The notes below the pieces were generated by a model. The model did not search any database, was not told the origin of the DNA, and saw only the letters and a list, made by a program, of their open reading frames with translations. 64,000 nucleotides of DNA from positions 62,001-126,000 of the forward strand of contig CANQGT010000002.1 in NCBI GenBank assembly GCA_947623505.1. The letters run 5' to 3'. Position 1 is the first letter of the stretch. Every line of letters starts with the position of its first letter. The stretch comes from an uncultured Clostridia bacterium. GTDB lineage: Bacteria > Bacillota > Clostridia > Oscillospirales > Acutalibacteraceae. Both the position numbers and the translations under genes were made by a program. Shown piece by piece: positions 51,001 through 59,394 of the stretch.

Positions 51001-53004
51001 TTATTTCTTCTTTTTGTAATACATCGCTCTGAGGGAATTTGCTATCGCTATAAGGCAAACGCCCACGTCGCCGAAAACGGCGAGCCACATCGCGTTTTCA
51101 TCGAATATGCCTATGGCGCAGCCGATTATTATAAGAACTTTAACGCCTATGCTGAATATCACGTTTTCCTTTACGATTTTCATCGTCTTTTTCGCTATTG
51201 ATCTTCCGACGGGGATTTTGGAAAGACTGTCGCCCATAATAACGACGTCGGCGGCCTCTATCGCTATATCGGAGCCCGCCGCGCCCATCGCGATGCCGAG
51301 GTCGGCCTCGGCAAGCACCGGAGCGTCGTTTATTCCGTCGCCGGCGTAAAAGACGGTCGGATTTCCGTTTTTCTTTATTTCGCGCACTTTTTCAACCTTT
51401 TCGTCGGGCAGCAGTTTCGCGAAGTAGTCGTCTATCCCCGCCCTCGCGGCGATCTCCTTTGCTATCGGCTCCTTGTCTCCGGTGAGCATATACGTCTTAG
51501 CGACGCCCATATTTTTTAAATCGGATATCGCCTTTTTACTGTCGTATTTTATAAAATCGGCGAATACTATATCGCCCAAAAACTCATCGTCCGTGCAAAG
51601 GTAGATTGCCGTGCCTATCTTTTTTGTTTCCGAAAACTCAACTCCCGCAAGCGCCATCATCTTTTCGTTTCCGGCATAGTATTTTTTACCGTTGATAACC
51701 GCCGAAACGCCCATTCCGGCGTAATTTTTCGCGTCGGCCACCTCAAGCCCCTCGGCATATGTGCCGAACGCGAGCGAAACGGATTTCGCTATAGGGTGCG
51801 TGGAGTACCTTTCGCAGGCCGCTATAAGCCCCAAAAGCTCGCGGTGCTCCACCTTGTTTTCGCAGTGGCAGTGAACGCATTCGCAGCTTACGTACTCAAA
51901 TTTTCCGCTTGTTATCGTGCCCGTTTTGTCGAAAACGCCCGTGTCGCATTTGGCAAGCGTTTCAAGATAGGTGCTGCCCTTTATAAGCACGCCCTGCTTT
52001 GAGCAGGCTCCGATGCCCGCGAAAAACGTGAGCGGGATCGAAATAACGATTGCGCATGGGCAGGAGACGACAAGGGCGGAGAGCCCTCTGTACGCCCATT
52101 CCTTCCAGCTGCCGTCAAAAAACAGGGGCGGTATCACAATGATAAGCAGCGCGATAAGGCAAACTATCGGCGTGTATATTCTCGCGAAGCGGCTTATGAA
52201 TTTTTCCGCCGCGCTCTTTTTTTCGCCCGAATCCTCTATCATTTCAAGGATTCTTGCCACCGTTGATTCGTGATAACGCTTTTCCGCTCTGACAGTCAAC
52301 GCGCCGTCCAGCGCCACGCTGCCGGAAAGCACCTTGCTCCCGGGCGAAACGGAAACGGGTATGCTCTCGCCCGTCAGAGCCGCCATATCGACCTCAGCGT
52401 TTCCGCTTACAACAACGCCGTCTATATCTATTCTCTGCCCGGGTTCAACGATAAATTCCTCGCCGACATTCACCTGCGCGGGATCGACCTCGGCCTTTTT
52501 TCCGCCCCTTATCACGCTTACGGTTTGGGGCTTCATCCTCACCATTTCGGAAATGGATTTTCTGCTTTTTCCAACCGCGAGATCCTGCAAAAATTCGCCC
52601 ACCGTGTAGAGAAGCACCACGGCGCACCCCTCAACGTATTCCCCAACGGCAAACGCGCCGATCGACGCTACGCTCATCAGAAAATTCTCGTTGAATACGT
52701 TGCCGTGAATAACTCCCTCCACGGCCTCGCGGATTATGCCGAAGCCCACAACAAGATACGATACCGCGAAGCATATCATCGGAATATACGTGTTCAGCTG
52801 GGTAAATTCGCTTAATATGTAACCGGCCGCGAGAAAAACGCCGCTGCATATTACCTTAAACAGAAATTCGCTTTTATTTACCTCTTCGCCGTGCTCGTGG
52901 TCGTGCCCGCAGCCGCAGCAGTCTCCGTGGTCGTGGTCGTGCTCGTGGCCGTGTTCGTGACACTCACCCGAACCTTTTGAAATTTTCTTTTTACCGTTTT
53001 CCAT
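51001..53004 (-). CDS. cadA: Zn/Cd/Pb/Co-type P1B ATPase with His-rich N-terminus
   Basis: Exports divalent metal at the cost of ATP. 667 aa. In place of an HMA domain, the N-terminus (about 10-45) is a His/Cys-rich tail (ECHEHGHEHDHDHGDCCGCG), then eight membrane spans are expected. Motifs: SCPCAIVISIP (the CPC metal site in span 6), DKTGTIT with the phosphorylated Asp, THPIAKS (HP motif), GDGINDAPVLAEADLGIAMG. ATG 53004 follows AGGAG; the gene starts 5 nt after the arsR stop. The regulator's zinc-type site suggests Zn/Cd as substrates. Confidence 0.93.
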   Translation of the reverse strand: MENGKKKISKGSGECHEHGHEHDHDHGDCCGCGHDHEHGEEVNKSEFLFKVICSGVFLAAGYILSEFTQLNTYIPMICFAVSYLVVGFGIIREAVEGVIHGNVFNENFLMSVASIGAFAVGEYVEGCAVVLLYTVGEFLQDLAVGKSRKSISEMVRMKPQTVSVIRGGKKAEVDPAQVNVGEEFIVEPGQRIDIDGVVVSGNAEVDMAALTGESIPVSVSPGSKVLSGSVALDGALTVRAEKRYHESTVARILEMIEDSGEKKSAAEKFISRFARIYTPIVCLIALLIIVIPPLFFDGSWKEWAYRGLSALVVSCPCAIVISIPLTFFAGIGACSKQGVLIKGSTYLETLAKCDTGVFDKTGTITSGKFEYVSCECVHCHCENKVEHRELLGLIAACERYSTHPIAKSVSLAFGTYAEGLEVADAKNYAGMGVSAVINGKKYYAGNEKMMALAGVEFSETKKIGTAIYLCTDDEFLGDIVFADFIKYDSKKAISDLKNMGVAKTYMLTGDKEPIAKEIAARAGIDDYFAKLLPDEKVEKVREIKKNGNPTVFYAGDGINDAPVLAEADLGIAMGAAGSDIAIEAADVVIMGDSLSKIPVGRSIAKKTMKIVKENVIFSIGVKVLIIIGCAIGIFDENAMWLAVFGDVGVCLIAIANSLRAMYYKKKK

Positions 53005-53009
53005 ATCTC

Positions 53010-53294
53010 TCACTCCTCTATGTGCTCTATGCCGCAATTTATTATTGTTTTTACATGGTCGTCCGAAAGGGAATAAACCATCTGTTTCCCGTCACGCCGG
53101 TATTTCACAAGATGATTTTGCTTAAGTATTCTCAGCTGGTGGGAAACCGCCGTTTGGCTTACGCCCGTGGCCGCCGTTATTTCGGTGACGTTCAGCTCCT
53201 TTTCAAACAGCGAACAAAGCACCTTTATCCTTGTGGAATCCGAAAAAATCTTGAACAAATCGGAAAGATCGTAGATCTGCTCCTCATCAAACAT
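53010..53294 (-). CDS. ArsR/SmtB-family metal-sensing repressor, CzrA-like
   Basis: 94 aa winged-helix dimer. Helix-turn-helix: VTEITAATGVSQTAVSHQLR. The last helix carries the alpha-5 zinc site: Asp78, His80, His91 and Glu94, with the same 2/11/3 spacing as CzrA (Asp, His, His, His), the last ligand changed to Glu. The N-terminal cysteine site of CadC is absent. It should release its operator (53311-53332) on binding Zn, derepressing itself and cadA. Confidence 0.93.
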   Translation of the reverse strand: MFDEEQIYDLSDLFKIFSDSTRIKVLCSLFEKELNVTEITAATGVSQTAVSHQLRILKQNHLVKYRRDGKQMVYSLSDDHVKTIINCGIEHIEE

Positions 53295-53310
53295 TTTTTC
53301 ACCCTCTTTT

Positions 53311-53364
53311 CATATGAATGTTTGTTCATATGAACATTATATGCTATTTATCAAACAATGTCAA
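53311..53364 (-). promoter_or_regulatory. arsR-cadA promoter with palindromic operator
   Basis: Minus strand: -35 TTGACA (53359-53364), 17-bp spacer, -10 TATAAT (53336-53341). Directly downstream, CATATGAA (53311-53318) and TTCATATG (53325-53332) form a perfect palindrome with a 6-bp centre, the usual ArsR/SmtB operator pattern. The -35 box lies inside the 3' end of the DUF421 gene. Confidence 0.88.
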
Positions 53365-54015
53365 TACCCCTTTTGAGTCAACGGTGCCCAAAAATATATT
53401 TTTCACCTCTTTGCCCTGTTGCTTTACTCTGCGTATCAGGTCTTTTCTCGTTATTCCCGCGTCTTTCAAATCGCCGTCCATAATAACTCCGTCCATAATC
53501 ACGTTTACGGTGAGCCCCTCGCTTTCGGGCGAAAAATTAAAATCCTTGGGATTGAGCGGCCTTTTCTGCGCCGTGGGCATAAAGCTGATGCTTCCCTTTG
53601 TTTCCATTATGGCATATTCAATATCGGAAATGTTGAAATATCCCGATACCCTTGCGGAGGAAAGCAGATCGTTGAGCTCAAGCCGCGCTTTTTTAAGATT
53701 TTTTCTTATTATTTTACCTTTATATATAAGCACTATCGGCGCGCCGGAAATAAGACGGCGGGCAAAAATGCTTTTTTGCGAAAAGAAGGAAAACGCCACG
53801 TCGAAAAACGCGTAAATCACCATAACCGTTACGCCCTTCCACCATTCCAAATCTATGTTGGTTGACATTTCGGCGGCAACGGAGCCTATGGTAATGCCGA
53901 CAACGTAGTCGAAAAAAGAAAGCTCTGAAATCGCGCGGTAACCCATTATTTTTGAAAGAACGAACAAAACGGCAAACGATACGACGCTCAATACAATAAT
54001 TTGCAGAAATTCCAT
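53344..54015 (-). CDS. DUF421 (YetF-like) membrane protein
   Basis: 223 aa. Three hydrophobic segments (about 4-22, 34-52, 58-78) followed by a soluble DUF421 domain with the characteristic GAPIVLIYKGKIIRKNLKKA, LLSSARVSGYFNISDIEYAI and ETKGSISFMP. YetF/YdfS relatives are linked to spore coat or germination in bacilli, but the biochemical role is unknown. ATG 54015 has AGAGGT 7 nt upstream; a GTG at 54024 is an alternative. Confidence 0.88.
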   Translation of the reverse strand: MEFLQIIVLSVVSFAVLFVLSKIMGYRAISELSFFDYVVGITIGSVAAEMSTNIDLEWWKGVTVMVIYAFFDVAFSFFSQKSIFARRLISGAPIVLIYKGKIIRKNLKKARLELNDLLSSARVSGYFNISDIEYAIMETKGSISFMPTAQKRPLNPKDFNFSPESEGLTVNVIMDGVIMDGDLKDAGITRKDLIRRVKQQGKEVKNIFLGTVDSKGVLTLFDK

Positions 54016-54112
54016 TACATACACCTCTGTAATATATTTAACAAAAACTCTATTTTAATTTATGTTAAAATATGTTATAATTCAGATAACGGCGGACTTG
54101 CGAGGTGTTTTG

Positions 54113-54718
54113 ATGGGAAAAATCGGTGTGAAAGCGGCAATTTTCGGATTGTTTTGCAATTTTGCCCTTTTTCTTACAAAGCTCTATATCGGAATAAGCA
54201 CAAATTCGCTTGTGATATACTGCGACTCGATAAACAACCTCGGCGATATGCTTTCCTGCGCCGTCGCGTTTTTGGGATTTTTATTTGTGATGAAATGCGG
54301 CGAAAAAAAAGGGGAGCGCATTCAGTCGCTATGCTCGTTCGTCATAGGCATAATAGTTGCCGTTACCGGCTTTTACTGCGTATATTCGGGGCTTGAAAGG
54401 ATAATCTATCCCCTGCCGGTTTCGTATTCCTCAAGATACGCTCTGTTGATTCTCGCCACCGCTTTGGTAAAGCTCTTTATGGGCGGCGTTTATACGGCGC
54501 TCAACAGGCGCTCTTCTTCACCCGTTTTAAAGGTTATGATTCTTGACTCGTTTCTCGATTTCGGAATAACGCTTGCGGCGATTTTCGGATTTTATCTTGT
54601 AAAAAGGCTCAATTTCGCCGTTGACGGGGTTTTCGGAATAACGATAGGCACGGTCATATCGGTTTCTTCAATAAAAACCGTCTGCGAGCAGACAAAAAAT
54701 CTTATAGCTGAGGGGTAA
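54113..54718 (+). CDS. CDF-type cation transporter, membrane domain only
   Basis: 201 aa with six hydrophobic segments. The metal-site helices are recognisable: IYCDSINNLGDMLS (helix 2) and MILDSFLDFGITLA (helix 5), each with the two Asp expected at the transport site. The C-terminal cytosolic dimerisation domain of CDF proteins is absent; the frame ends LIAEG inside a copy of the TATAGCTGAGGGG repeat. It may be a natural short form or trimmed by the repeat. GAGGTG precedes ATG 54113. A -10-like TATAAT lies at 54076-54081. Confidence 0.72.
   Translation: MGKIGVKAAIFGLFCNFALFLTKLYIGISTNSLVIYCDSINNLGDMLSCAVAFLGFLFVMKCGEKKGERIQSLCSFVIGIIVAVTGFYCVYSGLERIIYPLPVSYSSRYALLILATALVKLFMGGVYTALNRRSSSPVLKVMILDSFLDFGITLAAIFGFYLVKRLNFAVDGVFGITIGTVISVSSIKTVCEQTKNLIAEG
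54703..54715. repeat. TATAGCTGAGGGG arm, third site of the dispersed repeat
   Basis: Thirteen bases identical to 1349-1361, here forming the last codons of the CDF gene. One 13-mer in the window could be chance, but this is not expected (about 1 in 500 for random sequence). Confidence 0.35.
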
Positions 54719-54723
54719 TTTTT

Positions 54724-55953
54724 ATGAAAGTCAAAACAAAAAAGAGAGGCAAAACCGCGCTTATCGTGATAGGCTGCATAATCGGAGTTTTGATTGTGGC
54801 GGCCGGAGTTTGCGCGCTCGTGAGCTTCATCGGCTTAAAGTCGAATCAGAACTTCATCGAAACGCTTGAGCCGGTTAAGTATGAAAACCAGCTCGTTCCG
54901 TCCTTCGACGAGGACGGGAACTACGCCTTTACGACCGACGGTGATTTTCGCGTTATGCAGCTTACGGACGTTCATATCGGCGGCGGCTTTATGAGCATTA
55001 AAAAGGATTCGCTCGCGATAAACGCCGTGGCGGCTATGGTGGCGGAGGAAAAGCCGGATCTCGTTGTCGTTTCGGGCGACGTTACCTTCGGCGTTCCGTT
55101 TATGGCGGGCACGTTCAACAACAAGCTCTCGGCTCAGCTTTTCGCGGGGCTTATGGAGAGACTCGGCGTTTACTGGTGCCCCGTTTTCGGCAATCACGAT
55201 TCGGAGGCGCACAATTATTACTCACGCGATGAGATAGGCGCGCTCTACGCCGGAAACGAATACCCGCACTGCCTGTTTCAGGCCGGACCGGATGACATAT
55301 ACGGCTGCGGGAATTACATTGTAAACGTTAAAAACACGGCGGGAAAAATCGTTCAGAGCCTATTTATGATAGATTCAAACGATTACATAAACGGCGGTAT
55401 AATAGACAGCCTCACCTGGAAATACGACTGCATACACAAGGATCAGATAAACTGGTATAAGGATCAGGTGAAACTGCTTACCGAAAGAAACGGCGGAACC
55501 GTTCCGAAATCCCTCGCGTTTTTCCATATTCCGCTTGTTGAATACAGGGACGCGTGGAAAGAATACGCCGACAACGGCTTTAAGGACACGGAAAACGTCA
55601 AATATTACGACGGCAAGGTCGGCGAGCCCGACAGCGCCATCTTCTGCTCCGAAATCAACAGCGGTTTCTTTGACGCGGTTTTGCAGGCAGGCTCCACTCA
55701 GGGAATATTCTGCGGCCACGACCACCTCAACAATTTTTCGCTCGATTATAAAGGCGTGCGCCTCACCTACGGCTATTCGATAGATTATCTCGCTTACGCC
55801 GGCATAGCGAAATTCGGCGCTCAGCGCGGCTGCACGATGATAACCGTTTCGCCCGACGGCGGATTTTCGCCCGTTCACGAAAATTACTATCAGGAAAAAT
55901 ACGTTCCCGCGAGGGATAAGGAAGCCGTTACAATGGAGGATTACGCTTCATAA
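54724..55953 (+). CDS. Membrane-anchored calcineurin-like metallophosphoesterase
   Basis: 409 aa. One N-terminal membrane anchor (about 12-35), then a metallophosphoesterase domain: LTDVHIGGG (DxH), VVVSGDVTFG (GDxx), VFGNHDSE (GNHD), FFHIPLVEY (H) and GIFCGHDHLNN (GHDH). All metal ligands are present. The domain is probably outside the membrane, and the substrate (phosphodiester or phospholipid-type) is unknown. It begins 5 nt after the CDF gene and is probably co-transcribed. Confidence 0.88.
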   Translation: MKVKTKKRGKTALIVIGCIIGVLIVAAGVCALVSFIGLKSNQNFIETLEPVKYENQLVPSFDEDGNYAFTTDGDFRVMQLTDVHIGGGFMSIKKDSLAINAVAAMVAEEKPDLVVVSGDVTFGVPFMAGTFNNKLSAQLFAGLMERLGVYWCPVFGNHDSEAHNYYSRDEIGALYAGNEYPHCLFQAGPDDIYGCGNYIVNVKNTAGKIVQSLFMIDSNDYINGGIIDSLTWKYDCIHKDQINWYKDQVKLLTERNGGTVPKSLAFFHIPLVEYRDAWKEYADNGFKDTENVKYYDGKVGEPDSAIFCSEINSGFFDAVLQAGSTQGIFCGHDHLNNFSLDYKGVRLTYGYSIDYLAYAGIAKFGAQRGCTMITVSPDGGFSPVHENYYQEKYVPARDKEAVTMEDYAS

Positions 55954-55962
55954 ATAAAGCTA

Positions 55963-55991
55963 TTGACATTTCGCGCGAGCGGTCATATAAT
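55963..55991 (+). promoter_or_regulatory. ribU promoter
   Basis: -35 TTGACA (55963-55968), 17-bp spacer, -10 TATAAT (55986-55991), immediately before the FMN riboswitch. Confidence 0.9.
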
Positions 55992-56006
55992 AAATTTACA
56001 AAATAT

Positions 56007-56120
56007 TTTCGGGGCGGGGTGAAATTCCCCACCGGCAGTAAAGTCTGCGAACCGCAACAAAGTTGCGGCCGAATCGGTGAAATTCCGATACCGACGGTCA
56101 AAGTCCGGACGAGAGAAAAT
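56007..56120 (+). ncRNA. FMN riboswitch (RFN element)
   Basis: The conserved blocks GGGGCGGGGTGAAATTCCCC, ACCGGCAGTAAAGTCTGCGA, a variable stem, GGTGAAATTCCGATACCGAC, GGTCAAAGTCCGGAC and GAGAGAAAA are present in order and form the six-stem RFN fold. It controls ribU. When FMN binds, the terminator at 56159-56185 should form; otherwise AAAATGTT (56116-56123 region) can pair with AACATTT near 56150, next to the terminator. Confidence 0.97.
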
Positions 56121-56158
56121 GTTAAAGGCCAACGGCCTTAGTAAGTCAGAACATTTGC

Positions 56159-56185
56159 GCCCCCGGTATTTTCCGGGGGCTTCTC
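56159..56185 (+). terminator. Expression-platform terminator of the FMN riboswitch
   Basis: GCCCCCGG and CCGGGGGC form an 8-bp stem around a short AT loop, followed by TTCTCTTTT. It lies between aptamer and ribU start. Confidence 0.85.
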
Positions 56186-56210
56186 TTTTGCCCTAAAAGG
56201 AGAAAATTTT

Positions 56211-56819
56211 ATGCAGACTACAAAAAAAAGACAAGGCGCCGTCACCGTAACCACCGTCGCCCTATTGACCGCCGTTGCCGCGGTTCTTCAGTACGTAGAG
56301 GTGCCGATACCGATAATGCCGTCCTTTATCAAGCTTGATTTTTCGGATCTGCCGGAGCTTATAGGCGCTTTTGTATGCGGTCCGGTTTACGGCGTTATCA
56401 TCGCTTTTTTAAAAAACCTTATCCATATTTTGGCGGGCTCAAGCGGAGCCGTCGGCGAGCTTTCAAATTTCGTTTTGGGCGCCTCTTTTGCCTTTTCCGC
56501 CGGAATGATTTACAAAAAAAGGCCGAATCTGACGGGCGCAGTATTAGCGGGAATATTCGCGTCGCTTATAATGGGCGCCGTCTCCCTGCCCCTCAATTAC
56601 TTCGTTATCTATCCGCTTTATTACAGCGTTATGGGCTTTCCGCAGGAGGCTATTCTTGAAATGTATCAACTTATTCTGCCTTCCGTAAAATCAATAGCGC
56701 AGGCGCTTTTGATATTCAACGTGCCGTTCACGGTGGTAAAGGGGCTTATCTGCGCCGCCGTGACCGCCGCGGTTTACAAGCCTCTGCACGCGCTTGTGCC
56801 GTCATTTCGCAGGCAATGA
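56211..56819 (+). CDS. ribU: Riboflavin ECF transporter S component
   Basis: 202 aa, six membrane spans. It matches RibU: VEVPIPIMPSFIKLDFSDLP (the riboflavin-contacting loop), GPVYGVIIAFLKNLIHI, then LPLNYFVIYPLYY. RibU captures riboflavin and hands it through with the shared EcfAA'T module, which is not in the window. The FMN riboswitch ahead of it supports the substrate. AAAAGGAGAA precedes the ATG. Confidence 0.95.
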   Translation: MQTTKKRQGAVTVTTVALLTAVAAVLQYVEVPIPIMPSFIKLDFSDLPELIGAFVCGPVYGVIIAFLKNLIHILAGSSGAVGELSNFVLGASFAFSAGMIYKKRPNLTGAVLAGIFASLIMGAVSLPLNYFVIYPLYYSVMGFPQEAILEMYQLILPSVKSIAQALLIFNVPFTVVKGLICAAVTAAVYKPLHALVPSFRRQ

Positions 56820-56843
56820 GCCTTAAATAAATAATTTTTATAA

Positions 56844-56872
56844 TTGCTATTTTCACCGCCTTGTTGTATAAT
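56844..56872 (+). promoter_or_regulatory. fba promoter
   Basis: -35 TTGCTA (56844-56849), 17-bp spacer, -10 TATAAT (56867-56872). Confidence 0.75.
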
Positions 56873-56936
56873 ATCTACAAACGGGCGGCGAGCGGCCGCT
56901 TTCCGCCCGAATTTTATGTGTATTGGAGAGAAAAAA

Positions 56937-57872
56937 ATGCCACTTGTAACAACAAAGGAAATGTTTGAAAAAGCATATAACGGCGGATACGCCGTCGGCG
57001 CTTTCAACGTAAATAATATGGAAATCGTTCAGGGAATAACCCGCGCCGCCAAAAAGCTGAACGCGCCCGTTATTCTTCAGTGCTCCGCCGGAGCGCGCAA
57101 GTACGCCTCTCACGGCTATCTTGTGGCCATGGTAAAGGCCGCCGCGGAGGAGACAGGGCTTCCGATAGCACTTCACCTTGACCACGGCCCCGATTTTGAG
57201 ACCTGCAAATCCTGCATAGACGGCGGATTTACCTCCGTTATGATAGACGGTTCCTCCCGCCCTTACGAAGAGAATATAGCGATAACAAAGCAGGTTGTGG
57301 ATTACGCCCACGCCAACGGCGTTGTTGTTGAGGGCGAGCTCGGCACCCTTGCCGGAATAGAGGACGACGTTAAGGTGGATTCGGACGCCGCCTCATATAC
57401 CCGCCCCGAAGAGGTTATAGATTTCGTTTCGCGCACCGGCGTGGATTCGCTCGCTATCGCGATAGGCACGTCTCACGGCGCGTATAAATTCAAGCCCGGC
57501 CAAAAGCCGCAGCTTCGTTTTGATATTCTCCGGGCGATAGAGAAAAAACTGCCCGGATTCCCGATTGTTCTTCACGGCGCGTCCTCGGTCAATCAGGAGC
57601 ATATCAAAATGATAAACGAGTTCGGCGGCGAAATGCCCGATGCTATCGGTATCCCCGAGGATATGCTGCGCAAGGCGGCTTCGATGGCCGTTTGCAAAAT
57701 AAACGTGGATTCGGATATAAGAATCGCTATGACGGCGGCGCTTCGCAAGCATCTCAGCGAAAATCCGAAGCATTTTGACCCGAGGCAGTATCTCACCCCC
57801 GCGCGCGACCTCATCGAGGAGGTAGTCGCTCACAAGATCGAAGTTGTTTTCGGCTCCAAGGATAAAGCGTAA
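56937..57872 (+). CDS. fba: Class II fructose-bisphosphate aldolase
   Basis: Splits fructose-1,6-bisphosphate in glycolysis using zinc. 311 aa. Motifs: YAVGAFNVNNME, ALHLDHGPDFETC (catalytic Asp and Zn-binding His), VEGELGTLAGIEDD (Glu), IGTSHGAYKF (His) and VLHGASSVNQEHI (His and phosphate loop). ATG 56937 is preceded by TTGGAGAG; frame upstream of it is the promoter region. A terminator follows. Confidence 0.97.
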   Translation: MPLVTTKEMFEKAYNGGYAVGAFNVNNMEIVQGITRAAKKLNAPVILQCSAGARKYASHGYLVAMVKAAAEETGLPIALHLDHGPDFETCKSCIDGGFTSVMIDGSSRPYEENIAITKQVVDYAHANGVVVEGELGTLAGIEDDVKVDSDAASYTRPEEVIDFVSRTGVDSLAIAIGTSHGAYKFKPGQKPQLRFDILRAIEKKLPGFPIVLHGASSVNQEHIKMINEFGGEMPDAIGIPEDMLRKAASMAVCKINVDSDIRIAMTAALRKHLSENPKHFDPRQYLTPARDLIEEVVAHKIEVVFGSKDKA

Positions 57873-57890
57873 TCAAAAATTTTAAAAGTA

Positions 57891-57932
57891 AAAAAATCCC
57901 GCTTCGCGAAGAAACGGGATTTTTGTTTTTTT
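57891..57932 (+). terminator. fba terminator
   Basis: AAAAATCCCG and CGGGATTTTT form a perfect stem (loop 13 bases containing TTCGCGAA), followed by GTTTTTTT. Confidence 0.85.
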
Positions 57933-58044
57933 CTAAAAAAATTTATGAATAACATTATTTAAAAGTTTTATTTTTCCCACGAAATCAAAAAATAATACTG
58001 CACGGCAAAAAACCGTGAAAAATTTTAAGCGAGGAATGGTTAAT

Positions 58045-58221
58045 ATGAAAAAGAAAACGGCAAACGTAATAAAAAGCCTCGGCGTGGTTATGGCCGTCGG
58101 TTCTGTTGTCGCCGCGGCAACGGCATCTATGGGGCAAAACAGCGGCAGCGCCAAAAAGACCATGCAAAAAGCCGTAAACAAGGTTTCCGATTTTGTGGAC
58201 ACGGTTTCCGCTATGATGTGA
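58045..58221 (+). CDS. Small single-span membrane protein
   Basis: 58 aa: a basic start (MKKKTANVIK), a membrane segment (about 11-30: SLGVVMAVGSVVAAATASMG) and an amphipathic helix (KKTMQKAVNKVSDFVDTVSA). GAGGAA lies about 11 nt upstream of ATG 58045. It looks like short clostridial proteins of unknown role; the helix-plus-span layout slightly resembles YtxH-like proteins. It stands alone between fba and the LCP-like gene. Confidence 0.55.
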   Translation: MKKKTANVIKSLGVVMAVGSVVAAATASMGQNSGSAKKTMQKAVNKVSDFVDTVSAMM

Positions 58222-58277
58222 GGCGCCCGAAAGTAATCTTGTTTAAAGCGGCGGCTCACGCCGCCGCCTACATATTT

Positions 58278-59201
58278 TTATTTTTCAAAATAATTTTTGA
58301 TTTGCTTTTTCGATTTTTCCGAAACGGAGGCGTTTTCGTATTCCGGCGCAACGGAATACACCTCGATTCCCGAAGTCTCCGAAGAGAGCACCTTCAGATC
58401 GTCCTCGCTGTTATTGTAATCGTTTATCGTGATATTCGTCTTTGAATTTTTGATGAGCGCCGAAAAAAGCTTTTCCCTTTTTTCGTAATTTTCCGAATTT
58501 ATCTGCTGAGAAAGCGACGTGAGTATAATCTCGTTCGCGACGTTGTAGTTTTTGATTTCAAGATAATATCTTATCAGCTTTGAAACAAGGCTTCCGTCCA
58601 CCGTTTGGCTTCCCTCTTTAAGCTTTATATTAAAGCCGTAAACGGAGGTGTCCTTATATCTTATATCGCTCAGCACAACATAATTTATGCTTCCCATCTC
58701 GTCAAACATATTACCGTAATCGTTAAGCGTTTCGTCTATATAATAATCTATTTTTATGCCGAAAAGCGTTTTGGCGGCGTTCATAACGTTTCCCGCTCCG
58801 CCCTCTTTGTAAATCTGAGAAAAGTTTTTGCCCTGAACCTGCGTTTTTGCGTCAAGCGTGCAGACCTTATACCCGAGCGAATCCATATCCGTCTGAATAA
58901 GCGAGCAAAAATAAAGCTCCTGCGTATCGGGATTGTTGACGGTGAACAAAAAATTTGTTTTTCCGCTCACATTCGGCAAAATATCTTCCTGCGTTTTTTC
59001 GCTTTCGACAAGATTTTCCGGCGCAAAAAATTTTTTAACCGAAAAATCGTATTTTATACCGACTATCAAGAAAAAAACGCCGGTAAACGCAACCGTAAAA
59101 GCAAGCAAAACAAGCAGTATCTTCTGCTCCATATCCGATTTTACTTTTACGGACGGGATATATATATCGCCCCTGTTTTTAAAAAACCGCAGAAAAACCA
59201 C
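58278..59201 (-). CDS. Membrane-anchored, degenerate LytR-CpsA-Psr (LCP)-like protein
   Basis: About 307 aa. One membrane span (about 27-50: KILLVLLAFTVAFTGVFFLI) and an external domain. The LCP pattern is visible in GGAGNVMNAAKTLFGIKIDY, NDYGNMFDEMGSINYVVLSD and GSLVSKLIRYY, but the usual catalytic Arg-Asp stretch after the first strand is replaced by SLIQTDMDS. It probably cannot transfer wall polymers and may be structural. The GTG at 59201 touches its AGAGG ribosome-like site with no spacing, so the start is uncertain; ATG 59132 is possible but lacks a good site. It is divergent from dnaA. Confidence 0.55.
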   Translation of the reverse strand: MVFLRFFKNRGDIYIPSVKVKSDMEQKILLVLLAFTVAFTGVFFLIVGIKYDFSVKKFFAPENLVESEKTQEDILPNVSGKTNFLFTVNNPDTQELYFCSLIQTDMDSLGYKVCTLDAKTQVQGKNFSQIYKEGGAGNVMNAAKTLFGIKIDYYIDETLNDYGNMFDEMGSINYVVLSDIRYKDTSVYGFNIKLKEGSQTVDGSLVSKLIRYYLEIKNYNVANEIILTSLSQQINSENYEKREKLFSALIKNSKTNITINDYNNSEDDLKVLSSETSGIEVYSVAPEYENASVSEKSKKQIKNYFEK

Positions 59202-59305
59202 CTCTTTTTCGCGTTTTATATATTATACAATATCAAAATTTATAAAACAAGACGCTTATTATAATTGTTTACATATAAATTTAAATATATTATATTATTT
59301 AAGTA

Positions 59306-59334
59306 TTGAATAACAGAACATAAAATGCTATAAT
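59306..59334 (+). promoter_or_regulatory. dnaA promoter
   Basis: -35 TTGAAT (59306-59311), 17-bp spacer, -10 TATAAT (59329-59334). The surrounding 190 bp are AT-rich but contain no TTTTCAACA copies. Confidence 0.75.
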
Positions 59335-59394
59335 ATTTTATTATATCGCAGTTTTGAATTGTTTTTCTTTTTTATATATGGGAGAGGTAAAAAA

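Noticed and set aside
54113..54718. Frameshift in the CDF gene hiding a C-terminal domain downstream
   Set aside because: The following gene begins 5 nt later with its own anchor and phosphoesterase motifs; no remnant of a CDF C-terminal domain is visible in other frames.
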